Shown here one piece after another: positions 8,841-17,506 of a DNA stretch of 64,000 nt. The stretch is from NCBI GenBank assembly GCA_963747535.1, contig CAVVFX010000017.1, forward strand, positions 992,001-1,056,000, given 5' to 3'. The notes below the pieces were generated by a model. The model did no database searches, was not told the origin of the DNA, and saw only the letters and a list, made by a program, of their open reading frames with translations. Position numbers and translations under genes: made by a program. Each line of letters begins with the position of its first letter. Positions within the stretch are counted from its first letter, which is position 1. This DNA comes from CAVVFX01 sp963747535 (GTDB lineage Bacteria; Acidobacteriota; Terriglobia; Bryobacterales; Bryobacteraceae).

Positions 8841-9476
8841 ATGGCATCAGCCGCTCAAATCACCGCTAACATCGCTAATTCGCAACACTCCTCAGGACCC
8901 CGCACCGACACCGGCAAAGCGGCGTCCTCTCAAAACTCTTTGAAACACGGCCTAACCGGCAAAACCATCCTGCTCCCCGGAGAGGACGAGGGCGCCTATC
9001 GCACCATGTGCCAGGGCATGTTCGACAGCTTTGCTCCCGGCTGTGTCCCGGAGACCGAACTCGTCCAGTTTCTCTGCGACACCCAATGGCGCCTCCAGCG
9101 TTGCGCCCGCATCGAGGTCGCCATCCTCTCTGCCGACCTGCCGGACTTCAAAGCCCTCGACATCATGAGCAAGCACCAGTCCCGCCTGAAGAAGCAGTAC
9201 TCCACCACTCTCCAGGAAGCCCGCAACCTGATCGATACCCGCCTGACCCGTGAGGTGTCCGAGATGCGCGACGCCGTCACCGTCCGCCGTGCCGACCAGA
9301 AAGAAGGCCGTGACATCAACCTCCAGGAAATTGGCTTCGTTTTTTCGAACCCGGAAGTGGATAGAGAAATCCTCCACCAGGACACTCTCGCGAACGCCGC
9401 CAAGACCCTGTCGGCCAACCGTATCAAGCCGGACATAAACGCCTTTCTCCAACGGATGAGCGCTTCGGTCCGCTAA
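8841..9476 (+). CDS. Conserved hypothetical protein with ANIANSQHSSGPRT N-terminus
   Basis: A 211-residue protein. The N-terminus (QITANIANSQHSSGPRT followed by DTGKAASSQNSLKHGL) matches a motif shared by many hypothetical proteins of acidobacteria and planctomycetes: NAxxSxGPxTxxGKxxSxxNxxxHGL. The rest is helical, charged and without a catalytic signature. A good ribosome-binding site (AGGAAACTC) precedes the ATG. A 17-base stretch inside the gene, ATTGGCTTCGTTTTTTC near 9329, is repeated right after its stop codon near 9476. Function unknown; I know of no experimental data for the family. Confidence 0.7.
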   Translation: MASAAQITANIANSQHSSGPRTDTGKAASSQNSLKHGLTGKTILLPGEDEGAYRTMCQGMFDSFAPGCVPETELVQFLCDTQWRLQRCARIEVAILSADLPDFKALDIMSKHQSRLKKQYSTTLQEARNLIDTRLTREVSEMRDAVTVRRADQKEGRDINLQEIGFVFSNPEVDREILHQDTLANAAKTLSANRIKPDINAFLQRMSASVR

Positions 9477-9856
9477 TTGGCTTCGTTTTTTCACCTGGGT
9501 AGAAATACCCGAAAGTTCCTTGCCTCGAAAATACCGTAGGGTAGACCATCGTCGTTTTTCGTCTGCCCGGCTGCGAAGCAGCCTGCGTATTTTCGAGCCT
9601 CGTGGGTGAAGGCTCGCCTTCTGAGGGTTTGAAAACTGAATAAACTCGAACGCCGGAGCCCGTATTTTAACGCCTAATCAAAGCCTGGACCGCGCGGGAC
9701 GCCTCGTCCCACTTCCGGAAGCGGAGGCGGGGGCCTCCGAGCGGGCGAGGGCGCCCGCCCCACGGAGTGCTGCCAACTGCACGGACCTCAAGTCAAGTGA
9801 ACACCCACCTGTTTTATTTTCCGGTGCAGCGACCCGCACGAAAGCCTCAATTCGGG
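9477..9856. other. Convergent intergenic region, repeat-bearing
   Basis: 380 bases between two gene ends. It holds the second copy of the 17-base direct repeat (from about 9476), a small GGGTA…TACCC hairpin near 9498, a REP-like unit (9539-9583) and a GC-rich inverted segment (GCGGGCG…CGCCCGC near 9742-9760). No gene is supportable. Confidence 0.5.
9524..9597 (+). repeat. REP-like repeat copy 3 enclosed in an 11-bp inverted repeat
   Basis: The REP core (9539-9583) has GTAGACCATC, a T-rich loop and GTCTGCC, then GGCTGC-GAA-GCAGCC. It is enclosed by CTCGAAAATAC (9524-9534) and its exact reverse complement GTATTTTCGAG (9587-9597). This repeats the nested layout of the 7.8-kb copy with different flanks. 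Confidence 0.75.
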
Positions 9857-11326
9857 TTACTTTCTGGGATCATCGACGGCGTACTTCCGGTAACGGCGTC
9901 GCGCATAGTCGACGGCTTCCTTGCCGCTCCGGAACTGGGGCAGAACGTGCTTATGACCAGCATTGTGGCCCTCAGGTACCGGTAAACGTTCGGCGCCTTC
10001 CGCGAGCGCCATTTCCAGGTGATCAGGGCCTGCCGGGAGTCGCGGCGCCGACTTGCTGGCGGGCACCTTCGACCCTGCCAGCGGATCGTCCTTTCGCGGA
10101 GTGGCCAGCGTCAGCACGCCGCCCAGGTCAGGAGCGGCCGCGTCGCGCGCCGTGAGTGGCGCGACGCCGAACCGCTTTTCGAGCGTCGCCAGAATCGAGG
10201 TGTGGTCGAACGGCGTGGAGGAAGGCGACCTGTAAACCGTCCCCGCGGCAATCAGCGGCGAAACCAGGACTGCCGGCACCCGCACTCCGAAGCGCTTGAA
10301 ATCGAACCCGTTCTCGCCAGGCGAGTTGTCCGGTGCGACCGCATTCTCGGGCGGCGGCACATGATCATAGCAACCACCGTGTTCGTCGTACACGATAATC
10401 AACAGAGTTCCGGGCCAGAGTTTCGAACCGTATAGCGTGTAATAAATGTCGTGCAGAAACTGCTCGCCGAGGGCCACGTTGTAATTGGGATGCTGGCTGT
10501 TTCCCGACGAGCCCCACTGCGGCTCGAGGAATACATAGCTCGCCAGACTACCGGCCGCCACCGCCTTCTGAAAATCGGCGAATTCTCCGAAATGACTCTC
10601 CGGGGCTTGCGTTATGTCGGCCACCGCTGTGCGCGTGAGAGGGGGTGCGTTATAGCCGTACACGCTCCAACTCACGCCTTTATTCCCCAGAGCCGTAAAG
10701 ATGCTGGGCGCCGAATATACGCTGGCTGCCGAATCCGAAAGGTGTCCGCGCGAAGTTGCCATGTGTACGAAGGCCCGATTGGGAAACGTCTCGGTCGGGG
10801 CGGACGCGTACCAGTGATCGCAAACGGCATAACCTTGGGCAAGATTCGAGAGAATCGGGAGCAGCGCGGGCGTATACATGCCCATAATCTGCGAGGCAGT
10901 GGTTCCCGGCAGTACCTGGTTTTTCTCCTTCGATTCCCAGCTCAACGTGTAAGCAAAATTGGTGACGAAGCCCTGATTCGTAGCGGGCACGATCGGCACG
11001 GGTGCCTGGTTGGTACCGAACAATTGCGCGTTGGTGTTCAGATACCCTTCGCCGCAATCCGCGCCGGGATAAAAGTACAGATTCTTGGCCGTGGCCTGGA
11101 TCGGGAAGACCTTCACGGAACCTCCCTTGCCGTCCGGGTTGGTCTCGCTTCCAGTCAGGCCTTCAAATGGTTGACCGGAGGGCGAGGTGTTCGCGCTGTC
11201 CGCGTACAGATACCCGAGCATATGATCGAAAGACCGGTTTTCCAGCATGACGACCACGATGTTGTTAATCTGACTGAGTTGCGAGCCTGCGGCGGTTTTG
11301 ACGCGGAGAGCTCTTTTCTTGGTCAT
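9857..11326 (-). CDS. Phosphoesterase family protein (phospholipase C / acid phosphatase type)
   Basis: A 489-residue member of the alkaline-phosphatase-like phosphoesterase family (Pfam phosphoesterase, as in phospholipase C and AcpA). The N-terminal block NNIVVVMLENRSFDHMLGYL carries the metal-binding Glu-Asn pair, IIVYDEHGGCYDHVPPP is the second metal-site block, and FGVRVPAVLVSPLI plus FDHTSILATLEKRFG complete the signature. No signal peptide is obvious; the start MTKKRALRVKTAAGSQL is basic. Probable substrates are phospholipids or phosphomonoesters. It is the last gene of a minus-strand operon, 17 bases after the DUF1501 gene. Confidence 0.87.
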   Translation of the reverse strand: MTKKRALRVKTAAGSQLSQINNIVVVMLENRSFDHMLGYLYADSANTSPSGQPFEGLTGSETNPDGKGGSVKVFPIQATAKNLYFYPGADCGEGYLNTNAQLFGTNQAPVPIVPATNQGFVTNFAYTLSWESKEKNQVLPGTTASQIMGMYTPALLPILSNLAQGYAVCDHWYASAPTETFPNRAFVHMATSRGHLSDSAASVYSAPSIFTALGNKGVSWSVYGYNAPPLTRTAVADITQAPESHFGEFADFQKAVAAGSLASYVFLEPQWGSSGNSQHPNYNVALGEQFLHDIYYTLYGSKLWPGTLLIIVYDEHGGCYDHVPPPENAVAPDNSPGENGFDFKRFGVRVPAVLVSPLIAAGTVYRSPSSTPFDHTSILATLEKRFGVAPLTARDAAAPDLGGVLTLATPRKDDPLAGSKVPASKSAPRLPAGPDHLEMALAEGAERLPVPEGHNAGHKHVLPQFRSGKEAVDYARRRYRKYAVDDPRK

Positions 11327-11343
11327 AACTCAAATCTGCTGGA

Positions 11344-12762
11344 CTATGCGAGCAGCGCTTTCACCACGTTACCCTTCACGTCCGTCAACCGGAAACGGCG
11401 GCCCTGAAACTTGTAGGTAAGCTGCGTGTGATCGACACCCAGGCAGTGCAGGAGGGTCGCGTGCAGGTCATGTACATCCATCGGATCCCGCACCACGTTG
11501 TAGCTGAAATCGTCGGTTTCCCCGTACGTCATCCCGCCTTTGATGCCGCCCCCGGCCATCCAGACTGAAAAACATCGCGGATGATGATCGCGGCCATAGT
11601 TCGCATCCGTCAGGGTGCCCTGCGAATAAACGGTGCGCCCGAACTCGCCGCCCCACACCACCAGCGTATCGTCCAGCATGCCCCGCTGCTTCAAATCCTC
11701 TATCAGTGCGGCCGACGGCTGATCGGTTTCGAGACACTGCCCGCGAATCTCTCTAGGCAGATTATTGTGCTGGTCCCATCCACGATGGAAAAGTTGAATG
11801 AAGCGCACGCCGCGCTCGGCAAGTCTGCGCGCCAGAATGCAGTTGGCCGCGAACGATCCGGGTTTGCGAGCGTCCGGCCCGTACATCTCCAGAACATTCG
11901 CCGGCTCCTTGGACAGGTCCGTCAGCTCCGGCACGGACGTCTGCATACGATAAGCGAGTTCGTATTGCGCGATGCGCGTCGAGATTTCCGGGTCCTGATA
12001 ATTCTGCTCCTCGATACCGTTGAGCTTCCCGAGATCGTCCAGGAAGCGCCGCCGCATCTGGGCGTCGTACCCTTGCGGATTCGAAAGGTACAACACCGGG
12101 TCGGCGCCCGACCGGAATTTCACCGCGGCATATTTGGTCGGCAGAAAGCCGCTGCCCCACATCCGGTCCGCCAGTGCCTGCGAGTTTCCGCCTCCCTGCG
12201 ACACCATCACTACGAATGCCGGCAGATCGCTATTCTCGCTGCCCAGGCCATACGAGATCCATGCGCCGATGCTCGGCCTTCCGGCGATCTGAAATCCCGT
12301 CTGGAAAAAGGTCACCGCCGGGTCGTGGTTGATCGCGTCCGTCTGCAGTGACTTGATCAGGCAAAGCCGGTCGGCGATCTTGCCGGTGTGAGGCAGCAGT
12401 TCGCTGAAAGTCGTCCCGCTTTCACCGTATTTCGCGAATTTGAAAATCGACGGTGCAGTCGGGAACTTCGCCTGGTAAGCGGTCATGCCCGTCAGCCGCT
12501 GTCCCATGCGGATGGAATCCGGCAGTTCTTCGCCGCGGCGAGCGGTCAGGCCCGGCTTGTAGTCGAACAGGTCGAGCTGCGACGGTGCACCGTGCTGGAA
12601 CAGGTAAATGACGCGCTTGGCTTTGGCCGGGAAATTGGGAAAGCCTGCGAGGCCGTGGTCCGCTTTGGCTTCGGGTCCGAGCAGCGACGCCAGCGCGGCG
12701 ATCCCTAGTCCGGTGGACGCCCGATGAAAGAAATAGCGTCTCGTGATATCAACTGGTTCCAT
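11344..12762 (-). CDS. DUF1501 domain-containing protein
   Basis: A 472-residue protein with a Tat-like export signal (RRYFFHRASTGLGIAALASLL) and the DUF1501 core: AKRVIYLFQHGAPSQLDLFDYKP, RGVRFIQLFHRGWDQHNNLP, DDTLVVWGGEFGRTVYSQG and NYGRDHHPRCFSVWMAGGGIKGG. DUF1501 is sulfatase/alkaline-phosphatase-like and nearly always follows a PSD1 (DUF1549/DUF1553) gene, as it does here with a 2-base gap. The pair is abundant in planctomycetes and Solibacter-type acidobacteria and is suspected to act on complex polysaccharides or other macromolecules outside the cytoplasm. The actual substrate is unknown. Confidence 0.9.
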   Translation of the reverse strand: MEPVDITRRYFFHRASTGLGIAALASLLGPEAKADHGLAGFPNFPAKAKRVIYLFQHGAPSQLDLFDYKPGLTARRGEELPDSIRMGQRLTGMTAYQAKFPTAPSIFKFAKYGESGTTFSELLPHTGKIADRLCLIKSLQTDAINHDPAVTFFQTGFQIAGRPSIGAWISYGLGSENSDLPAFVVMVSQGGGNSQALADRMWGSGFLPTKYAAVKFRSGADPVLYLSNPQGYDAQMRRRFLDDLGKLNGIEEQNYQDPEISTRIAQYELAYRMQTSVPELTDLSKEPANVLEMYGPDARKPGSFAANCILARRLAERGVRFIQLFHRGWDQHNNLPREIRGQCLETDQPSAALIEDLKQRGMLDDTLVVWGGEFGRTVYSQGTLTDANYGRDHHPRCFSVWMAGGGIKGGMTYGETDDFSYNVVRDPMDVHDLHATLLHCLGVDHTQLTYKFQGRRFRLTDVKGNVVKALLA

Positions 12763-12764
12763 GG

Positions 12765-15700
12765 CTATTCCTTAGTGACCGCTTCATCCATATTCAAAAT
12801 CAAGCTGGCGATCGAAGCATACGACGCCAGTTCGCACGGATTCAAGGCAGGATCGGTTTTGCTCTCACCCTGCTTCAGCAGCGCTTCTGCATCCTGCGGA
12901 TGAGTGGCAAATCGATCGCGATGAAACCGCAGGCTGTCAAGCAGGATCTCCATCTCGTTCGCGGACGGACCTCGCGCCAGCACCAGCCGGAACCCGTAGC
13001 TGAGCCGCGCCGCATCGTCCGCACCGCCTTCCTTCAACATGCGTTGTCCGATGAACCGCGCGGCTTCCAGGAAGGTGACATCGTTCATGAGATTGAGGGC
13101 CTGTAGCGGCGTATTGGTGCGAGTCTCGCGCACTACGCAGCTTTCGCGTCCCGCGGCGTCGAAGTTCATCATCTCGGGAGGCGCCGACGTCCGTTTCCAG
13201 AACGTGTACATACTTCGCCGGTAGAGATTTTCACCGTGGTCCTGTTTATAGTCGAGTCCCTGCATGGTTATTTCTGTCCACAGCCCGGCAGGCTGATAGG
13301 GTTTCACGGATGGACCGCCGAGCTTCTCAACCAGCAACCCCGCCGCCGCCAGCGCCTGGTCGCGCACCATCTCCGCCGCAAGCCGAACGCGAGGGCCCCG
13401 CGCGAGTAACCGGTTTTCCGGATCCCGCTGCAACAGGTCCGGCGTCACCTTGGATGATTGCCGGTAGGTGGCTGACATGACGATCAGCTTCTGCATGGCC
13501 TTGATGTCCCAGCCGCTCCGGACAAACTCGGTGGCGAGCCAGTCAAGCAGTTCGGGATGCGACGGCCACTCGCCTTGTACGCCAAAATCTTCCACCGTCT
13601 TGACGATGCCGGTTCCGAAATACATTTGCCAGAACCGGTTCATGATCACGCGCGCCGTCAGGGGATTCGCTGGATCGACCACCCATTTCGCGAAACCCAG
13701 GCGGTTGTCAGGCGCGCCTTTCGGCAATGGCGGCAGGGCCGCGGGAACACCGGGCTCGACCTTATCTCCCGGTTTGTCGTAAGCGCCGCGAAGAAGGAGG
13801 AAGGTGTCGCGCCGTTCCGGCCGCTCGGCCATGACCATGACCGTCGGAAAGGCTCGCTGCAATGCTTCGCGATCAAGCAACAGGTTCTGCAGCGATGCCG
13901 TGGTGGTGCGCACGTCTTCCGGCGCTCCCGACTCCAGGAACATCGATCGCAACGCAAACTGCTCCGCGCTCGAACGCTCCTGCAACGGTTTGGCCGCGAT
14001 CTCGCGAGCGGTCTCTCTCACTGCGAGAGCCGTCAGTTCGTCGTCATTCAGGACCCGGCTGTAAACCCGAACTTCATCCATCGAGCCATGGAAACGCCGC
14101 TCCTGGCCCCAACCAGTTCCGAGCCGCAGCGGCTGTGGAAAAATCTTGACGTTATTGTTGAACGGCCGGTAGAGCGTATCGAGCAGGATTTTCACCGGCG
14201 CGACCTTACCGTCCACATAGACCCGGAGGCCCTCGGCCATGCGGGAACCCGTGTAGGTCACCGCGAGGTGGTGCCACTGATTGCCCGGGATGGACTGCTC
14301 CGTCTCGATACGGATGGCGTCGTCCGCCCACGCGCTGGTCAGGTTGACGTGCACCTTGCCGTGATCCAGATGGATACCGTAGCCTTTACCCTTCGGCATA
14401 TCCTGCATCCGGCTCACGAGGCTGCCATCCACATTCGCGTCCGGCCGCACCCAGGCCGAGATGGTCCATCGATCTTCGATATCGAATAGCCCTGCCTTCG
14501 GCACTTCGATCGCAGTTTTACCGTCGAACTCCTGCGGCTGGTCAGCAAACTTGGCAACTTCGAGTCCGGGCGACGGACCCCAACGGTCAGCGGGAGCCGA
14601 CTTCTCCCAACGAACTTCATCGACCGAGAGGCGGGCGCTCTGGCGATCGAGCGCGCTGCGGAGTGTTGCAATCCTGGCGTCCAGCTCATCCAGCCTTTTC
14701 TGCTGCTCCGCGGTTGGCGCGGGGACCAATGGCGGCGAGTTGCCAAACTTATATGCGCGTCCCAACTCCGGCACGTTATTAAAGAATGCGAACACCTGGT
14801 AATACTCTTTCTGGGTGAACGGATCGTACTTATGGTTATGGCATCGCGCGCAGCCAAGCGTAGTACCCAGAAACACCGTCGATGTCGTGTCGACCCGGTC
14901 GGCCACATACTCCACCGCATACTCTTCCGGAATGATTCCGTCCTCGGTATTCGCGCGATGATTCCGGTTGAACCCGGTCGCGATGATCTGGTCCCGCGTA
15001 GCATTCGGCAGCATGTCGCCGGCAAGTTGCTCCAGCGCGAACTGGTTGAACGGCTCATTTCGATTGAACGCCTGAATCACCCAATCACGCCAACGCCACA
15101 TCACGCGCTCACCGTCGTACTGATAGCCGTTGGTGTCGGCATAACGGGCAGCATCGAGCCAGCGTGCCGCCATGCGCTCACCGTACTGCGCCGACCGCAA
15201 CAAGCGATCGACTTGCCTTTCGTATGCGTCGGGCGAGGTATCCGCGACGAACGTGTTCACTTCCGCAGGCGTGGGTGGAATGCCTGTGAGATCGAGTGAT
15301 ACGCGACGGAGGAGCGTTTCTTTAGAAGCCTCGGGCATCGGCTTCAGGCCCTCCCGATCGAGGCGGGCCAGAATGAAACGATCGATCGGATTTACCGGCC
15401 ATAGCTGCTCACTTACGGCGGGAAGTTCCGGACGCTTGGGGGCTATCAGCGACCAGTGCTTCTGCCACGGCGCGCCCTCCGCAATCCACTGCCGCAGGGT
15501 CGCAATCTCGTTATCGGTGAGTTTAAGCCCGGAATAGACCGGCGGCATTCGCATCCCGGGCTTTTCCGCCGTGATGCGCTGGATCAGTTCGCTCTGTTCC
15601 GGATGCCCGTCGACGATGGCGTGCCGTCCGCCGCCTAAGTCGGCTTTCGCGGCAGCCTCCGAATCGAGCCGCAGCGGCAATTTCTTGCCGGAGTCCGGAC

Positions 15701-15845
15701 CGTGGCAGGTATAACATTTGTCGGCCAGAATGGAACGTACCTGGGCGTTGAACTCAATCGGTGCGCCGTGGGATAACGCTACCCACAAGGCAAACAACAT
15801 GGGTCCGCGAAGGAAAGCGAATAGGCGCGAATGGGAAAAGGACAC
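12765..15845 (-). CDS. PSD1 protein: planctomycete cytochrome C + DUF1549 + LamG-like + DUF1553
   Basis: A 1026-residue exported protein. After the signal peptide comes a heme-binding PSCyt1 segment (ILADKCYTCHGPDSGKKLPL, about residues 35-60). DUF1549 spans roughly 145-365 and contains a second CxxCH (LGCARCHNHKYDPFTQKEYY). A concanavalin/LamG-like domain covers about 430-610 (FDIEDRWTISAWVRPD, GSMDEVRVYSRVLNDDEL). DUF1553 forms the C-terminal third (NPLTARVIMNRFWQMYFG, PSHPELLDWLATEFV, REVRDQALAAAG-like MVRDQALAAAGLL). It heads the operon with the DUF1501 and phosphoesterase genes. Probably a periplasmic, c-type heme protein working on a macromolecular substrate. Its start lies about 100 bases from the fliJ end. 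Confidence 0.9.
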   Translation of the reverse strand: MSFSHSRLFAFLRGPMLFALWVALSHGAPIEFNAQVRSILADKCYTCHGPDSGKKLPLRLDSEAAAKADLGGGRHAIVDGHPEQSELIQRITAEKPGMRMPPVYSGLKLTDNEIATLRQWIAEGAPWQKHWSLIAPKRPELPAVSEQLWPVNPIDRFILARLDREGLKPMPEASKETLLRRVSLDLTGIPPTPAEVNTFVADTSPDAYERQVDRLLRSAQYGERMAARWLDAARYADTNGYQYDGERVMWRWRDWVIQAFNRNEPFNQFALEQLAGDMLPNATRDQIIATGFNRNHRANTEDGIIPEEYAVEYVADRVDTTSTVFLGTTLGCARCHNHKYDPFTQKEYYQVFAFFNNVPELGRAYKFGNSPPLVPAPTAEQQKRLDELDARIATLRSALDRQSARLSVDEVRWEKSAPADRWGPSPGLEVAKFADQPQEFDGKTAIEVPKAGLFDIEDRWTISAWVRPDANVDGSLVSRMQDMPKGKGYGIHLDHGKVHVNLTSAWADDAIRIETEQSIPGNQWHHLAVTYTGSRMAEGLRVYVDGKVAPVKILLDTLYRPFNNNVKIFPQPLRLGTGWGQERRFHGSMDEVRVYSRVLNDDELTALAVRETAREIAAKPLQERSSAEQFALRSMFLESGAPEDVRTTTASLQNLLLDREALQRAFPTVMVMAERPERRDTFLLLRGAYDKPGDKVEPGVPAALPPLPKGAPDNRLGFAKWVVDPANPLTARVIMNRFWQMYFGTGIVKTVEDFGVQGEWPSHPELLDWLATEFVRSGWDIKAMQKLIVMSATYRQSSKVTPDLLQRDPENRLLARGPRVRLAAEMVRDQALAAAGLLVEKLGGPSVKPYQPAGLWTEITMQGLDYKQDHGENLYRRSMYTFWKRTSAPPEMMNFDAAGRESCVVRETRTNTPLQALNLMNDVTFLEAARFIGQRMLKEGGADDAARLSYGFRLVLARGPSANEMEILLDSLRFHRDRFATHPQDAEALLKQGESKTDPALNPCELASYASIASLILNMDEAVTKE

Positions 15846-15894
15846 TGCCTATATCTCATCAGATTCAACGGCCCGCAGCAACCGGGCAAGTTCC

Positions 15895-15943
15895 GTGGGG
15901 GCAGACCATCGCCTTTAGGGGTCTGCCCGGCTGCGCAGCAGCC
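15895..15943 (+). repeat. REP-like double-hairpin repeat, copy 4
   Basis: GTGGGGGCAGACCATC, loop, GGTCTGCC, then GGCTGC-GCA-GCAGCC. It lies just beyond the fliJ stop codon (15950) and upstream of the PSD1 gene, so it separates the flagellar locus from the next operon. Confidence 0.85.
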
Positions 15944-16332
15944 GCAAACTCACGCGCGACCTTCGCGAGCATAGCGGCTGTTGATGGCATCAACCGCTAT
16001 CTCCTCGATCTCCCGATCGAACGCCGTTTGCCACTCCGCGTGGCGGTTGTCGTGCAGCTTTTCGAGGAGGCGCACTTTTCTGTGGGCCTCGATGAGCGCC
16101 TGGCGGTGCTTCTGCAATTCCTGCGCGAGAGTGTTTTCGAGCTTCGTAAGACGCTGCGCTTCGGTTTCGGTCCAATGGAACCAGCCGGTGAGCGGCTCGA
16201 GTGTCCCGCCGGCGACGATTGGCAGCCGCGCGACGGAATTCCGGGTTTCCGATTTCGTGGCTGCGAGCGCCGCGTGCTGAGCCTGAATCGTGCGTAGACT
16301 GGCTTCGGCCCGGCGGCATTCTGATTCGGCTA

Positions 16333-17447
16333 GTACCTACTTGCATAAGTCAGCGTATTTTGGCTTGGGTGCTGTAGGATGGACGACCGCCTTCTTCCAC
16401 TCAAACGGCGACGCCTTCTTGTTGTAAGCTTTCACAAATTTATCAATGGCTTCGCGGAGTTGCTGGGGAGACGTAAAGCTCACGCCCTTGAGCGCCTGCT
16501 CGCCCAGGATGCTGAACCAGCACTCTACCTGATTCAACCAGGAGGAGTAGGTCGGGGTGAAATGCAAGTGGACTTTCGGGTGACGCTTCAGCCAACGGTC
16601 CTCCTTCGGCTTGTGGGTATTCAGGTTATCTAAGACGACATGAAGTTCGCGGTCGGGGTAAGCCGCCACAATTTCATTCATAAAATCCAGGAACTCCCTT
16701 CGCCGCCGTCGCGTATAGTGTCCGGCTATGACCTGCCCGGTGGCGATATCGAAGGCTGCAAACAGCGTCGTCGTTCCGTGTCGTTTGTAGCCGTGGCTGA
16801 AGCCGTTCAGGGCCTTGCCGTTGGGAAGTCGGATCCAGCCCTGCGCCCGTTCCAAGGCTTGAATCGATGGCTTCTCGTCGATGCACAAGACTAATGCATT
16901 TTCCGGCGGATTCAGATACAAACCCACAATGTCCGCCGCCTTTCGGCCAAACTCCGGATCCGTGCTGATGCACCAACTTCGCCGACGCTCCAGACAAATG
17001 TCGTGTTTACGCAGAATGCGCCAGACTTGATCGTCGCTGACGTCCCCCAACTCTTGCGCGACCAGGGAGCCTGACCACTTCCCATACCCTTCCGGCGGCG
17101 ATTCGTCGAGCAGAGTCAACACCCGCCTCTCGGTCCCTTGATCGTAATGGGCAGGTCGACCCCGCCGCGAAGCATCTACCAGTCCGTCCAGTCGCTGTTT
17201 GGCAAAACGTCGCCGCCACTTCGAAACTCGGGCAGGCCGTGTCTTCAACAGCTCCGCAATCTCCAGATTCGCCTTCCCCTGGTTGGCCAGCAGAATCACC
17301 TTGGCACGCTCGACCATCCGAAATTCGCGAGTGCCTTCCCGCGCCCAATGCCGAAGGGTCTTCTCCTCGTCAGGAGTCAAAACGACCTTTGCCCATTGGC
17401 CCATGTCTACACAATAGCAGAATACGCTTATTTTTGCAATTAGGTAC
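16333..17447 (-). mobile_element. IS630-family insertion sequence in fliJ, TA target duplication
   Basis: 1115 bp. The left end reads GTACCTACTTGCATAAGTC; the right end, reverse-complemented, reads GTACCTAATTGCAAAAAT. The two share GTACCTA, TTGCA and AGCGTATT within the first 30 bases. TA dinucleotides flank it at 16331-16332 and 17448-17449, the target duplication expected of IS630/Tc1-mariner transposition. One full-length transposase gene fills it, and its stop codon lies inside the left terminal repeat. Confidence 0.93.
16337..17404 (-). CDS. IS630 family transposase
   Basis: A 355-residue DDE transposase. An N-terminal helix-turn-helix region (ANLEIAELLKTRPARVSKWRRRF, about 45-68) with a second winged segment (GDVSDDQVWRILRKH) binds the element ends. 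The catalytic residues are Asp176 (LCIDEKPSIQ), Asp259 (VVLDNLNTHK) and Glu294 (SSWLNQVECWFS), giving the DD34E spacing of IS630 members. The frame is complete, with no stop or shift, so the element may still be mobile. It reads in the same direction as the interrupted flagellar operon. Confidence 0.95.
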   Translation of the reverse strand: MGQWAKVVLTPDEEKTLRHWAREGTREFRMVERAKVILLANQGKANLEIAELLKTRPARVSKWRRRFAKQRLDGLVDASRRGRPAHYDQGTERRVLTLLDESPPEGYGKWSGSLVAQELGDVSDDQVWRILRKHDICLERRRSWCISTDPEFGRKAADIVGLYLNPPENALVLCIDEKPSIQALERAQGWIRLPNGKALNGFSHGYKRHGTTTLFAAFDIATGQVIAGHYTRRRRREFLDFMNEIVAAYPDRELHVVLDNLNTHKPKEDRWLKRHPKVHLHFTPTYSSWLNQVECWFSILGEQALKGVSFTSPQQLREAIDKFVKAYNKKASPFEWKKAVVHPTAPKPKYADLCK

Positions 17448-17506
17448 TAGCTGGAATTGCGTGCGCCTGACCGCGAGAACGCGCTGCAGGCGGAATCGGA
17501 ACGGAG

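Noticed and set aside
10451..11407. Plus-strand open frame of 318 codons opposite the phosphoesterase
   Set aside because: The minus-strand frame has clear phosphoesterase motifs; the plus frame is a GC-driven shadow.
13557..14489. Plus-strand open frame of 310 codons opposite the PSD1 gene
   Set aside because: PSD1 domains continue through this interval on the minus strand; the plus frame has no recognisable protein features.
15990..16346. 118-codon minus-strand frame beside the IS630 element
   Set aside because: It overlaps the fliJ coding sequence in another frame; the fliJ frame gives a coiled-coil protein that rejoins across the element.
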